Origin: Niabella sp.
Lineage (GTDB): Bacteria; Bacteroidota; Bacteroidia; Chitinophagales; Chitinophagaceae
Direction of reading: 5' to 3'
DNA: 64,000 nt
Assembly (NCBI GenBank): GCA_017744715.1
Contig: JAGIAT010000004.1
Span: 124,001 to 188,000 of the forward strand
Shown here: in pieces, positions 8,910 through 17,154 of the stretch
How positions within the stretch are numbered: the stretch's first letter is position 1
Layout of the letters: each line of letters starts with the position of its first letter
Notes under the pieces: generated by a model
Told to the model about the DNA's origin: nothing
Database searches by the model: none
The model's input: the letters and a program-made list of their open reading frames with translations, nothing else
Position numbers and translations under genes: made by a program

Positions 8910-9023
8910 TCAGCAGCGGTATAGCTCCATTTGAAGCTCAGGACTGAGCATTGAGATTGGTACCCATAACAAAAAAGCTGCGCTCATGAGCAGCGCAGCA
9001 ACAGTTAGTATTAATTGCTTCAT
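8910..9023 (-). CDS. Possible 37-residue membrane/secreted peptide
   Basis: A short frame encodes MKQLILTVAALLMSAAFLLW followed by VPISMLSPELQMELYRC. It has one hydrophobic helix, a positive N-terminus and a GAAGGAA purine stretch upstream. The codons overlap a terminator-like hairpin (8971-8999), so it may be only an accidental frame. No family recognised. Confidence 0.3.
   Translation of the reverse strand: MKQLILTVAALLMSAAFLLWVPISMLSPELQMELYRC
8971..8999 (-). terminator. Terminator-like hairpin
   Basis: Perfect 8-bp stem GCTGCGCT/AGCGCAGC with a seven-base loop, followed on the minus strand by six T. It lies about 290 bases beyond the stop of the Crp/AraC regulator, in a 445-base gene-poor gap (8844-9288) in which nothing else stands out. 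Confidence 0.55.
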
Positions 9024-9288
9024 TTTAACTAAGGTTCCTTCAACTATTGTCTGGCCTTCGTTCCTGCTGCAGTTGCTTAGGAAACAGGGCATTGTTTCTT
9101 TATTAACAGGGCGCAATTGATAGCTGCAAAGTTACCTTCCGGCTTGAATGCTCCATATTATTCGGGCGCTAATTTGTCCTGATTTATAAATCAGGACAAA
9201 CTTATTCATAAACGACAGGGCTGCGGAACTATATAGGCGGTTGATGGACTTTTGTAACAGCTCTTTCTGCGCTAACCTGGAGGGCTGT

Positions 9289-10245
9289 TTATAGCGAGTT
9301 CCGATACTGGGCAGGGCTGGTACCTGTTATTTTTTTAAAGGCACTGTAAAAGGCGCTGCGCGACGCAAAGCCGCAATCCTTAGCCAGTGCTTCAATCGTA
9401 TAGTGGTCCATGGTTTCTTTAGCCACCATTTGCTGCTGTATATAAAGAATCCGCTGCCGGTTCACAAAGTCGACAAAACCGAGCCCGTAGATGTTATTAA
9501 AGAGGGCCGATAATTTATGCGGACTTACCGACAATTTCCCGGCTACCTGCACCAGGTTCAAACCGGCATTTTTAAAGGCTTCCTCGCCTACAATATAACG
9601 TTCAATTTCGGCGCCCCACCGTTCTGTTTCACGGTCCTTCTGAAGAGATAACCGGTGCTGCTTCTGCACTTTTAAAAGGGTAGCAGGCTTCATGTTAAGC
9701 ATCGATGCTACCAAATGCAGTGGCAGCCGCTCCATATAACCCGGTTTGGTTTTAATAAAATAGCGATAGCGTTCGTTTACATTGCCCACCCTGATAATAT
9801 GTGCCCGTTCCTGTGCATCCCGGTAATACTGCTCTACCATAACCCGGAACACAAAATTCATATCAAAATGTTTCTGAAACAGCGCCTGCAGATCATCATT
9901 GTGCATCGCCAGCAGTGCCGCATCTTCCACGGCTATAATGGACTCCCGGGAAGGTACCACCCCGTGCAAACCGGATATGGAACTTACAAATTCATTATCG
10001 ATGGAAATATAGGTTACAATGTTTTTTTTCTGATGAGTGGTTTGCCCCATCAGGGCGCCCTGTTTAATAAAATAAATATACTGGCAGCATGACCCTTCCT
10101 GTAGCAGTACCGTTCCTTTTTTTATTTTCAGGCTTTTTGTTTTTTGATAAAACGCCTGTCCAAGTTCGTTACTGATGGGATAAATCATACCCAACATGCC
10201 CAGGAGGTAGTCGACGTCTGTTTTAGCAGCTCTTTTATAATGCAT
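9289..10245 (-). CDS. Transcription regulator: Crp-like sensor fused to AraC-type DNA-binding domain
   Basis: The N-terminal ~150 residues match the cyclic-nucleotide-binding beta-roll of Crp/Fnr proteins (LKIKKGTVLLQEGSCCQYIYFIKQG, FVSSISGLHG). They are followed by a helix with RLPLHLVASMLNMKPATLLK, which looks like the Crp family winged-helix recognition region. The C-terminal ~100 residues form a full AraC two-helix-turn-helix domain (LSVSPHKLSALFNNIYG, CGFASRSAFYSAFKKITGTSPAQYR). The combination is unusual. The ATG at 10245 is preferred (318 residues); a TTG at 10281 would add 12 residues. The effector and targets are unknown. Confidence 0.85.
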   Translation of the reverse strand: MHYKRAAKTDVDYLLGMLGMIYPISNELGQAFYQKTKSLKIKKGTVLLQEGSCCQYIYFIKQGALMGQTTHQKKNIVTYISIDNEFVSSISGLHGVVPSRESIIAVEDAALLAMHNDDLQALFQKHFDMNFVFRVMVEQYYRDAQERAHIIRVGNVNERYRYFIKTKPGYMERLPLHLVASMLNMKPATLLKVQKQHRLSLQKDRETERWGAEIERYIVGEEAFKNAGLNLVQVAGKLSVSPHKLSALFNNIYGLGFVDFVNRQRILYIQQQMVAKETMDHYTIEALAKDCGFASRSAFYSAFKKITGTSPAQYRNSL

Positions 10246-10354
10246 CGTGTGGTTCGAAAAGGAACTGTAAAGATAATCCAACTCTTCCAGCGCGGGAGGA
10301 ATTTTATTACCGTCTGCGTTACCACCTGGCTTATACGCCGGATAGGATCACCGG

Positions 10355-11431
10355 TTAACCAGACTTTGAAAAGAAATACAGGGCGATCAATACCAGGATG
10401 CCGATGACAACCGCCGTTGCTATTTTTGATACCGATAAAGGCTTATTGCCGCTGATCGATCCTGTTTGCCCGTTGATGATGAAATGGTAGGTTTTTCCCT
10501 TAAACAGGTACTGGCACAGCCACACCGGCAGGATGACCTGTTTAAACGTTTCCCCCGAATATCGGGTATCCACCCGAAGATCCCGATAGGTATCCTCCGC
10601 CAGCCGGGAAACGGCATCTTCCTCTATCTTCCGGTTCATGACCGACCGGGCCAGCTGATAGGTTTCAGACAGGTTCTTATCGTAGGCCCGGGCGTTCCAT
10701 CCCAACAGGTATTCATCATCAAATACCACCACATCTTTGAGCAGATAGGGATACACGTCATTGATCCGGTCCTGGGGAATGGCGTTGTTTCCACAAATCA
10801 GCACATCATCAAAAAACCGTTCGAAAGATCCGGAGCGCCAGGTCCAGTCCGTATGCCGCACCTGCTCCGTTGTCTCCTCGCCATTGGCATTCCGTCGGCG
10901 CACGGTTTCATAATAATACCGGCCGGAATATCCGCTCCAATCATTTTCCGTATGACAATCGAAGGTCCAGAACGGCACATAATGCCCCTCCAGTTTGTCT
11001 GCCAGTGAAAGTTTTTTCAGATCGCTGTCGTTCCAGAATCCTTTGCCGATCCAGTTGGCAAACCGGTCCAGTGCTTCCTGTTTGGATATCTTAAAGGGGA
11101 TGATGCCTGCCGGGGTAATGCTCCGGGTAGCGTAGGCGGCAGGATTGACGACGTTGTTGCCACAATTCCGGCATTCAAAAAAAGCTACATCCCCCTCTTT
11201 CTGTGTTTCCTGTCCGCATTTACTGCAGCGGTAAACCACCACCTGCACCGGCGCTATCGGAATGGTTTCCGCATCTTTAAAAATACTGATGCTCCGTTCT
11301 TCAATTACCTCGGTGCTTTGCTGAATGGCAAAGGCCGTTCCGCAATGGAGACATTTCAAACTGCTTTTGGATGCATCATAGTTGAGCTCCGATCCGCAAT
11401 TGGGACAGGGATATTCTTCAAATGCCTGCAT
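10355..11431 (-). CDS. Zinc-ribbon membrane protein (YdjG-like)
   Basis: A 358-residue protein with two N-terminal zinc ribbons (CPNCG...CLHCG, residues ~9-32; CSKCG...CRNCG, ~69-92). A large middle domain follows (LEGHYVPFWTFDC, NDVYPYLLKDVVVFDDEYLLGWNAR), and one transmembrane helix lies at the very C-terminus (IATAVVIGILVLIALYFF). It starts 12 bases after the SPFH gene, so the two are surely one operon. The pair resembles ydjG/ydjI of the Bacillus pspA-ydjGHI operon, linked to membrane stress, but no PspA is present here. Molecular role is unknown. Confidence 0.75.
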   Translation of the reverse strand: MQAFEEYPCPNCGSELNYDASKSSLKCLHCGTAFAIQQSTEVIEERSISIFKDAETIPIAPVQVVVYRCSKCGQETQKEGDVAFFECRNCGNNVVNPAAYATRSITPAGIIPFKISKQEALDRFANWIGKGFWNDSDLKKLSLADKLEGHYVPFWTFDCHTENDWSGYSGRYYYETVRRRNANGEETTEQVRHTDWTWRSGSFERFFDDVLICGNNAIPQDRINDVYPYLLKDVVVFDDEYLLGWNARAYDKNLSETYQLARSVMNRKIEEDAVSRLAEDTYRDLRVDTRYSGETFKQVILPVWLCQYLFKGKTYHFIINGQTGSISGNKPLSVSKIATAVVIGILVLIALYFFSKSG

Positions 11432-11443
11432 AAAATACCTTCA

Positions 11444-12430
11444 TTACAACCGGGCCAGGATTTCTTTTTTCTTTTCCGCAAACTCCTCTTCGGTGATGAT
11501 GCCCTGGTTCTTCAGCTCGCCCAGTTGTTTTAAAACATCCATCAGGCTGGTTTTGCTTTCTGCGGCCGCCGGCTGCTGGGGCTGACTGGTCTGCGCCATC
11601 AGGTTGGTTAGCACCACACCGGCCCCCACTCCGCCCATATTACCTGCAGCATCGTTGTTGGAAAGGTTCTCTAATGCAATGCCTCCCTGCATCTGGTTAA
11701 ATTCATTCAGGTTGCCCTTCAGTATGTTCAGTTCGGTTTTCTTATCCAGGATCTTTTCTACTTCTTCCGGCAATGAAATATTTTCAATGAAGAATTTTTC
11801 CAGCGAAAGTCCATAGCTGTCCAGCTCTTTTTGAAATTCTGGCTTTAACTGGGCACCCAGGGCCTGGTAGTTGGCGGCCAGCTCCAGGATGGAGATCTTT
11901 GCCTTGGCCAGCACTTCGGCAAAATGACTGGAAAGAATTCCCTGCAATACATCCTCTACACCTTCCACACGTACAAAAGGATTGGTTCCCGCAAACTCCG
12001 TAATAAACTTTTTGGCATCACTGATCCGGATGGCAAAGTTGCCAAATGCTTTCAATCGCACCTGCCCCAGCTCCGCATCCCGGATCAGTACCGGACCGGA
12101 AGTGCCCCATTTCAGGTCGGTGAACTGACGTGTATTGACGAAATAAATATCTACTTTAAATGGAGATTCAAACCCGTATTTCCAGGATTTTAAGGTAGTG
12201 GTAATGGGCATATTGCTGGTAGAAAGCGTATGCAGGCCCGGCTGATATACATCACCGAATTCGCCTTCATTCATTAATACCACCAGCTGGCTTTCCCGAA
12301 CGGTAAGTTTTGCACCGTTCTTTATATTGTTTCCCTTATCCTGAAACTTCCATATAAGCGTGTTACTGGAGGTATCGACCCATTCAATAACTTCTATGAA
12401 TTCATTCTTAATAAAATCAAATAATCCCAT
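11444..12430 (-). CDS. SPFH-domain protein with C-terminal SHOCT motif (YdjI-like)
   Basis: A 328-residue protein starting MGLFDFIKNEFIEVIEWVD, typical of the SPFH/virion-core-like family (YdjI). The SPFH domain spans about residues 20-230 (NNIKNGAKLTVRESQLVVLM, SILELAANYQALGAQLKPE, YGLSLEKFFIENISLPEEV). A flexible Gly/Gln/Pro region follows, and the C-terminus DVLKQLGELKNQGIITEEEFAEKKKEIL is a clear SHOCT helix pair. These proteins oligomerise at membranes and are thought to organise membrane domains. It is the first gene of a two-gene operon with the zinc-ribbon protein. Confidence 0.85.
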   Translation of the reverse strand: MGLFDFIKNEFIEVIEWVDTSSNTLIWKFQDKGNNIKNGAKLTVRESQLVVLMNEGEFGDVYQPGLHTLSTSNMPITTTLKSWKYGFESPFKVDIYFVNTRQFTDLKWGTSGPVLIRDAELGQVRLKAFGNFAIRISDAKKFITEFAGTNPFVRVEGVEDVLQGILSSHFAEVLAKAKISILELAANYQALGAQLKPEFQKELDSYGLSLEKFFIENISLPEEVEKILDKKTELNILKGNLNEFNQMQGGIALENLSNNDAAGNMGGVGAGVVLTNLMAQTSQPQQPAAAESKTSLMDVLKQLGELKNQGIITEEEFAEKKKEILARL

Positions 12431-12710
12431 GAGGTTGCTGTTTTATAGGTTGAAATTAAGGGAAAAAGATGACAGGAAGGCCGGACTTTTTTTCGCCGGT
12501 TCCGGTACTGCCCAGGCAAATACCGAAAGCTCCGCATTTCGCTAATAAGGATTGGCAACAGCCTTCACCATTGCAACCACTCGGAATTGATTGTGCAGGT
12601 ACTGTATAATTCTAAACACGAGCAACCTACACTTGTTTCCTGCAATCGACAGCCGGAGCCTCCCTGCAACTTTAGCCGTAACGTTTCCAAACGGGAACGC
12701 CCCGGACCAT

Positions 12711-13550
12711 TCACCGTTTTTGTTTAAACAGCCATGCCGGCAGCGCATCTCCGGAAAGAAAAGGAACCGAAATGGCATTGTGATTGAAATGCCGGAAGGT
12801 GGTAAACAAAAGCCGCCGGTTTTTCTTCAGCAGGTTAAACAGCACCACGCTTCCGGAATAAGGATTTTCATCATCTGCATCACCATGGATCAGCCAGATC
12901 GGTTTACGGGCTACTCCCCGGATGTTTGAAAGATCCGGTACACCGGCAATGGATACCAGGGCTGCAAACAGGTCTGGCGCCATGCTTAGCAGGTGTTGCC
13001 CGGTTGATGCACCCATAGAATACCCCACGATATAGATCCGCCGGCGGTCAATTGCGGGATGTTCTTTTACCAGCTCCTTCACCAGGCTCAGCACCAGCGT
13101 TACATCTGCAGAAGGAAAAGCCATAAGCACTCCTTTGGTTGTATCCATCGAATAATTAGACGAGCGCGCTGGAAACTGGGGTGCTACCACAAATGCCGGG
13201 TAGTTTTCCCGGATCTCCTGTTGCAACCATATACGCGCCAGGGGCTCCAGCTGTTTTTCATTATCATTTCCGATCCTGCTGGAATTATGCAGGGTGATCA
13301 CCAACGGATATTTTATGTGTGCCACGGGGTTTGGCGGAACCAGCAACCGGTAAAGCAACTGCGTTTGACCCGGATGGTATATTTTTTTCTGGTAAGCAGT
13401 GTCCGGCAAACGGTTCAGATAGGTTCTTACCCGTACTGCTGCATTACTGTCGAACGGGGCCGCAGAAAAATCCATTTGCTGACCCGATGCGGCTATGGTT
13501 ATCAGCAGGCATAAAAGACAGGAAGTAATCCACTTCACAGGCAGGCGCAT
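12711..13550 (-). CDS. Secreted alpha/beta-hydrolase (esterase/PHB-depolymerase-like)
   Basis: A 279-residue protein with signal peptide MRLPVKWITSCLLCLLITIA then ASGQQ. The fold markers are PLVITLHNSSR (oxyanion strand), the nucleophile elbow GYSMGAS, an acid in IHGDADDENPYS and a His in FRHFNHNA. This is the feruloyl-esterase/depolymerase-like branch seen in many Bacteroidetes; the ester substrate is unknown. The frame extends 22 codons upstream, overlapping the methyltransferase gene, but the signal peptide places the start at 13550, 31 bases after that gene's stop. The two are probably co-transcribed. Confidence 0.82.
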   Translation of the reverse strand: MRLPVKWITSCLLCLLITIAASGQQMDFSAAPFDSNAAVRVRTYLNRLPDTAYQKKIYHPGQTQLLYRLLVPPNPVAHIKYPLVITLHNSSRIGNDNEKQLEPLARIWLQQEIRENYPAFVVAPQFPARSSNYSMDTTKGVLMAFPSADVTLVLSLVKELVKEHPAIDRRRIYIVGYSMGASTGQHLLSMAPDLFAALVSIAGVPDLSNIRGVARKPIWLIHGDADDENPYSGSVVLFNLLKKNRRLLFTTFRHFNHNAISVPFLSGDALPAWLFKQKR

Positions 13551-13581
13551 CCGGATGTTTTTTATTTTATCAATGATCCTT

Positions 13582-14763
13582 TCAGGAATGTTTCTTTTTT
13601 TGCAGCAACGCTCCAAACAGGGTGTCTGCTTTCAGCGTATACCCTTTCAATACCTGCTGGTCCTTTACCTCCCAACCCTGTTGCTGCAGCCAGGCTACCT
13701 GGTCTTCATTTTCGGCTTTAAATACGGAGCAGGTGATATATAACAAAAAACCACCGGGTTTTACAGAACGGGTTGCACTGTTTAAAATGTTGCGCTGTAA
13801 TGTGGCATAGGTCTTTATTTCCTCCGTATTAAAAAAGTGCAACCGCTCCGGGGTGCGACTCCAGGTTCCGCTTCCCGAACAGGGCACGTCTGCAATGACC
13901 AGATCAAAGCGCTCGCGGGAAAGCTGCGCATCCGGCTTTGCGGCATCCGCAACCAGGGCCCGGAAATGTTTTATACCGGCCTCATGAAACCGTTTTTTCA
14001 AATTGGCGATCATGGATGGCCGTATATCGGAGACGGTTAGTTCCACCGTTCCTAACACGTCCGCCGCCAGGATCGATTTACCACCGCTGGCTGCACAGCA
14101 ATCCCAGATGGTACGCACGGGTAATGACCCGCCGTTTACAGGTTTCAACTTATTAAAAAAGCCGCCTACTTTTTGTGAATTCAGATCCTGGATCACTACT
14201 TCCGAATTGATGGAAAGGACCTCGCTCACCTTTGCTGTATTGGGCAGGCATAAGGCATCACCCTCCTTTTCAAAAGGGAGCGCCGCCTGCTCCAGTTTTT
14301 TGATTACCACAGCTTCGTTTCCGGGACGAATGCGTAAGAACAGGTCCGGCTGCACAAAAAAGGAACGTTCAAAAGCCGCCGGGTCAATCTGCTGACTGAG
14401 CTGGTCTTTCCAGGGGAAAACGGTTCCGGAAAAGGTTTCCGGTACGTTGTAAATAGTAAACAACGCCCTCCAGGGAGCAGCTATCTCCGTTGAGGAAAGG
14501 CGCAACCCGAGTAACACCCGTTGTTCAAAAGAAAGGTCGGTAAAGGACTTTCCCAGCCGGTAATAGGCATAACATAACTGGGTTACCTGTTTGCGGTCTT
14601 TACCACCAAATTTCTTTTCCCGGGAGAAATAATTTTTAAGAAAATGTGCCAGCGGTTCATGGCCTTTATAGTCGCCAATGATCTTTACAGCGCTGTTCAG
14701 GTAGGAATAAAAGCGGCCAGGTACGTTGTCAGCGCTGCCAGGTATGGATGATGCTGCGGTCAA
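13582..14763 (-). CDS. RsmB/NOP2-family RNA cytosine-C5 methyltransferase
   Basis: A 393-residue cytoplasmic enzyme that uses S-adenosylmethionine to methylate C5 of a cytosine, probably in 16S rRNA. Motifs: SAM-binding WDCCAASGGKSILAADVLG, VSDIRPS, and both catalytic cysteine motifs, DVPCSGSGTWSR and ITCSVFKAENEDQV. The N-terminal third is helical and resembles a shortened NusB-like domain (KKFGGKDRKQVTQLCYAYYRLG). The best start is a TTG at 14763, since an in-frame stop lies four codons upstream and no ATG or GTG occurs before the conserved N-terminus. The target base cannot be set from sequence alone. Confidence 0.88.
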   Translation of the reverse strand: MTAASSIPGSADNVPGRFYSYLNSAVKIIGDYKGHEPLAHFLKNYFSREKKFGGKDRKQVTQLCYAYYRLGKSFTDLSFEQRVLLGLRLSSTEIAAPWRALFTIYNVPETFSGTVFPWKDQLSQQIDPAAFERSFFVQPDLFLRIRPGNEAVVIKKLEQAALPFEKEGDALCLPNTAKVSEVLSINSEVVIQDLNSQKVGGFFNKLKPVNGGSLPVRTIWDCCAASGGKSILAADVLGTVELTVSDIRPSMIANLKKRFHEAGIKHFRALVADAAKPDAQLSRERFDLVIADVPCSGSGTWSRTPERLHFFNTEEIKTYATLQRNILNSATRSVKPGGFLLYITCSVFKAENEDQVAWLQQQGWEVKDQQVLKGYTLKADTLFGALLQKKKHS

Positions 14764-14773
14764 TCGAATGATT

Positions 14774-14818
14774 TAAAACCGGAGCGGCCTGTTTACATAT
14801 CCGTAAACAGGCCGCTCC
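14774..14818 (-). terminator. Strong terminator after odhB
   Basis: A perfect 16-bp inverted repeat (14781-14796 with 14803-14818, six-base loop) followed on the minus strand by GGTTTTAAAT. It lies between the odhB stop and the methyltransferase start, so the two genes should be largely separate units. The T run is short for so strong a stem. Confidence 0.8.
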
Positions 14819-14832
14819 CGTATGGTGATGGA

Positions 14833-16083
14833 TTATAATTCCAGTAATGTTTTAATCGGGTCTTGCTGTATCAGCAGCAGGGTCGGGTTCTCCAGCAATT
14901 CTTTTACACGCACCAGGAAGCTTACAGACTCCCGTCCGTCTACGATCCGGTGGTCGTAACTTAATGCGATATACATCATCGGGCGGATCACCACCTGGCC
15001 GTTCTCGGCAATGGGGCGTTCTACAATATTGTGCATGCCCAGGATGGCACTTTGCGGCAGGTTGATGATGGGCGTACTGATCAGTGAGCCAAACACTCCG
15101 CCGTTGGTAATGGTAAAGGTTCCTCCAGTAAGGTCCTCTGCTGTTAATTTGCTGTCGCGCGCCTTTTTAGCCAGGTCCAGCACCGCTTTCTCCACCCCTG
15201 CCATACTCAGACTCTCCACATTGCGGATCACCGGAACGGTAAGGCCGCGCGGCGTACTTACCGCAATGCTGATGTCTGCATAATCATGAAACAGGATCTG
15301 GTCGCCGTCTATGTACGCGTTTACGGAAGGCCATTCGGCAAGCGCGATGGCACAGGCTTTGGCAAAGAAGCTCATAAAGCCCAGGCCTACCCCATGTGCT
15401 TCTTTAAACTTGTCTTTGTATTTGGCCCGGATGTCCATGATCGGCTTCATGTTCACCTCGTTAAAGGTGGTCAGCATCGCCGTGGTATTTTTTGCCTCCA
15501 CCAACCGGCGGCTGATGGTTTTACGCAAGCTGGTCATCTTTTGCGGCCGTTCGTTACGGCTGTATAATTCGGCTCCGGCAAAAGCCTTCCTGCCCGGGTT
15601 TGCCAGGGCGGCCAGAACATCTTCCTTTACAATTTTACCGGAGAAACCGGAAGGTGTTACATCCTTTGGATTAACGCCTTTATCCGCAATAATGGCGGAG
15701 GCTACCGGTGTGGCTTTTACAGCCGGTCCGCTTACAGGAGCCGCTGCCGGCTTTTCCTTTTCCGGATCGGGAGCCGGCTTTTTTGCTTCCTGAGGTGTTT
15801 TATCGGCCGGAGCCTGTTCCGGCCCCGGAGCTGTTTCCGGCTTTACCGCCGAATCATCTATGGAGGCAATGATATCGCCGATATTCAGTGTATCGCCCTC
15901 GGCTGCATTGGTGGTGAGCACACCCGCTTTTTCCGCATTTACCTCAAATGTAGCCTTCTCGCTCTCCAATTCCGCGATCACCTCGTCACGCTCTACATAT
16001 TCCCCTGTATTTTTTACCCACTTCAATAAGGTTACTTCACTAATCGACTCCCCAACAGTGGGAACTTTTATATCAATTGCCAT
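14833..16083 (-). CDS. odhB: 2-oxoglutarate dehydrogenase E2, dihydrolipoyl succinyltransferase
   Basis: The E2 core of the 2-oxoglutarate dehydrogenase complex of the TCA cycle transfers succinyl groups from lipoyl-lysine to CoA. The 416-residue protein has one lipoyl domain (residues 1-76; lipoylated Lys in [13 protein letters not shown]). An Ala/Pro/Lys linker follows, then a peripheral subunit-binding domain ([16 protein letters not shown]). The C-terminal catalytic domain carries the active site [10 protein letters not shown]. Length is normal. E1 (sucA) lies upstream on the same strand but is split from it by an opposite-strand regulator gene and a terminator, so odhB needs its own promoter in 16084-16440. 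Confidence 0.95.
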   Translation of the reverse strand: MAIDIKVPTVGESISEVTLLKWVKNTGEYVERDEVIAELESEKATFEVNAEKAGVLTTNAAEGDTLNIGDIIASIDDSAVKPETAPGPEQAPADKTPQEAKKPAPDPEKEKPAAAPVSGPAVKATPVASAIIADKGVNPKDVTPSGFSGKIVKEDVLAALANPGRKAFAGAELYSRNERPQKMTSLRKTISRRLVEAKNTTAMLTTFNEVNMKPIMDIRAKYKDKFKEAHGVGLGFMSFFAKACAIALAEWPSVNAYIDGDQILFHDYADISIAVSTPRGLTVPVIRNVESLSMAGVEKAVLDLAKKARDSKLTAEDLTGGTFTITNGGVFGSLISTPIINLPQSAILGMHNIVERPIAENGQVVIRPMMYIALSYDHRIVDGRESVSFLVRVKELLENPTLLLIQQDPIKTLLEL

Positions 16084-16138
16084 AAAAAAAACCGCTTTTT
16101 AAAAGGTACGGCAAAGTACGGTAAAAAAATGTAAACTT

Positions 16139-16380
16139 CTACGTTCTGACCGGAGAATTGAGCGTTGAACGTTCAGCCGTCAGCTTTTTGCCGATAGCTG
16201 ACCGTAAGGGCCGAATGCCCGCTTCTGAACGCCCGGCACCCGATGCTGGATGCCCGATACAGGCTTCCGGCTGCTCGATGGTCAATGCTGACCGCTCGAT
16301 TCTGAATTCCGGATTCCCGATTCTGGATTCTCGATACTCGATTCTCAATTCTGAATTCTGAATTCTGAATTTTCAACGCG
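16139..16380. repeat. Degenerate short tandem repeat region
   Basis: About 240 bases built from imperfect copies of units such as GATTCTGAATTC, GATTCTCAATTC and GATGCCCGATAC, becoming regular toward 16370 (TCTGAATTCTGAATTCTGAA, period 7). It lies in the 357-base gap between the divergent odhB and response-regulator genes. Both strands give open frames here, but only because of the repeat. Confidence 0.7.
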
Positions 16381-16440
16381 CTCCAAAATATCACACAAAT
16401 TGGCGATACGCCGCTATTTTTATTGCCGTAATTTTATAAT

Positions 16441-17088
16441 ATGAATGTAACAACCATACGTGTGGCTGTTTTTGATGATAATGCGTACCGGAGGGACAGT
16501 TTATCTATGCTGATCAATGCATCGCCCCATATGACCTGTACGGGCACTTTTTTTGATTGCAGCAATGTGATCACCGATATACGGAAGGCAGACCCGGATG
16601 TGGTATTGATGGATATTGACATGCCCAATGTGAACGGCATTGAAGGCGTGAAGATCATTAAAGTAAATTTTCCCAAGATCCAGGTGCTGATGCAAACCGT
16701 TTATGAAGATGATAACAAAATCTTCGCATCCATCTGCGCAGGGGCATCGGGTTATATTCTAAAAAAATCGCCTCCGGCCCAGTTACTTCAGGCGATTGAA
16801 GATGTATACAATGGAGACGCGGCCATGACTGCTTCTATAGCCAAAAAAGTATTGACTGCTTTTCAGAAAAATGTCTTCTTTGAAAACAACGAGGAAGTTG
16901 AACTGACCGGGCGGGAAAAGGAGATCCTTAACCTGCTGGTAAAAGGGTACACACGTAAGATGGTGGCTTCGGCCTGTAACCTGAGCATACATACAGTAAA
17001 CACCCACATCAAAAACGTGTACGAAAAATTACAAGTAAATTCCGTTTCAGAGGCTGTTGTAAAAGCCCTGAACCAGAAGCTACTATAA
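16441..17088 (+). CDS. NarL/LuxR-type response regulator
   Basis: A 215-residue two-component response regulator. The receiver domain has the acidic pair D12-D13 (VAVFDDN), the phospho-acceptor D58 in VVLMDIDMPNVNG, a Thr in LMQTVYEDD and the conserved Lys in GYILKKSPP. The C-terminal LuxR helix-turn-helix (residues ~150-212) reads LTGREKEILNLLVKGYTRKMVASACNLSIHTVNTHIKNVYEKL. No histidine kinase lies next to it, so it is an orphan here. It is transcribed against, and lies between, sucA and odhB. Confidence 0.92.
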   Translation: MNVTTIRVAVFDDNAYRRDSLSMLINASPHMTCTGTFFDCSNVITDIRKADPDVVLMDIDMPNVNGIEGVKIIKVNFPKIQVLMQTVYEDDNKIFASICAGASGYILKKSPPAQLLQAIEDVYNGDAAMTASIAKKVLTAFQKNVFFENNEEVELTGREKEILNLLVKGYTRKMVASACNLSIHTVNTHIKNVYEKLQVNSVSEAVVKALNQKLL

Positions 17089-17114
17089 ACGCTCATGTTT
17101 AGTTTTGAATAGAT

Positions 17115-17143
17115 AAAAAAAGGGCGGAATTTCTATTCCGCCC
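17115..17143 (-). terminator. Terminator after sucA
   Basis: Perfect 9-bp stem GGGCGGAAT/ATTCCGCCC with a TTCT loop, followed on the minus strand by seven T. It lies between the convergent ends of sucA and the response regulator gene. Confidence 0.85.
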
Positions 17144-17154
17144 GCTATTTCCTG

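Noticed and set aside
16139..16380. CRISPR-like array
   Set aside because: Units are degenerate, 7-14 bases long and without unique spacers; no cas genes are present.
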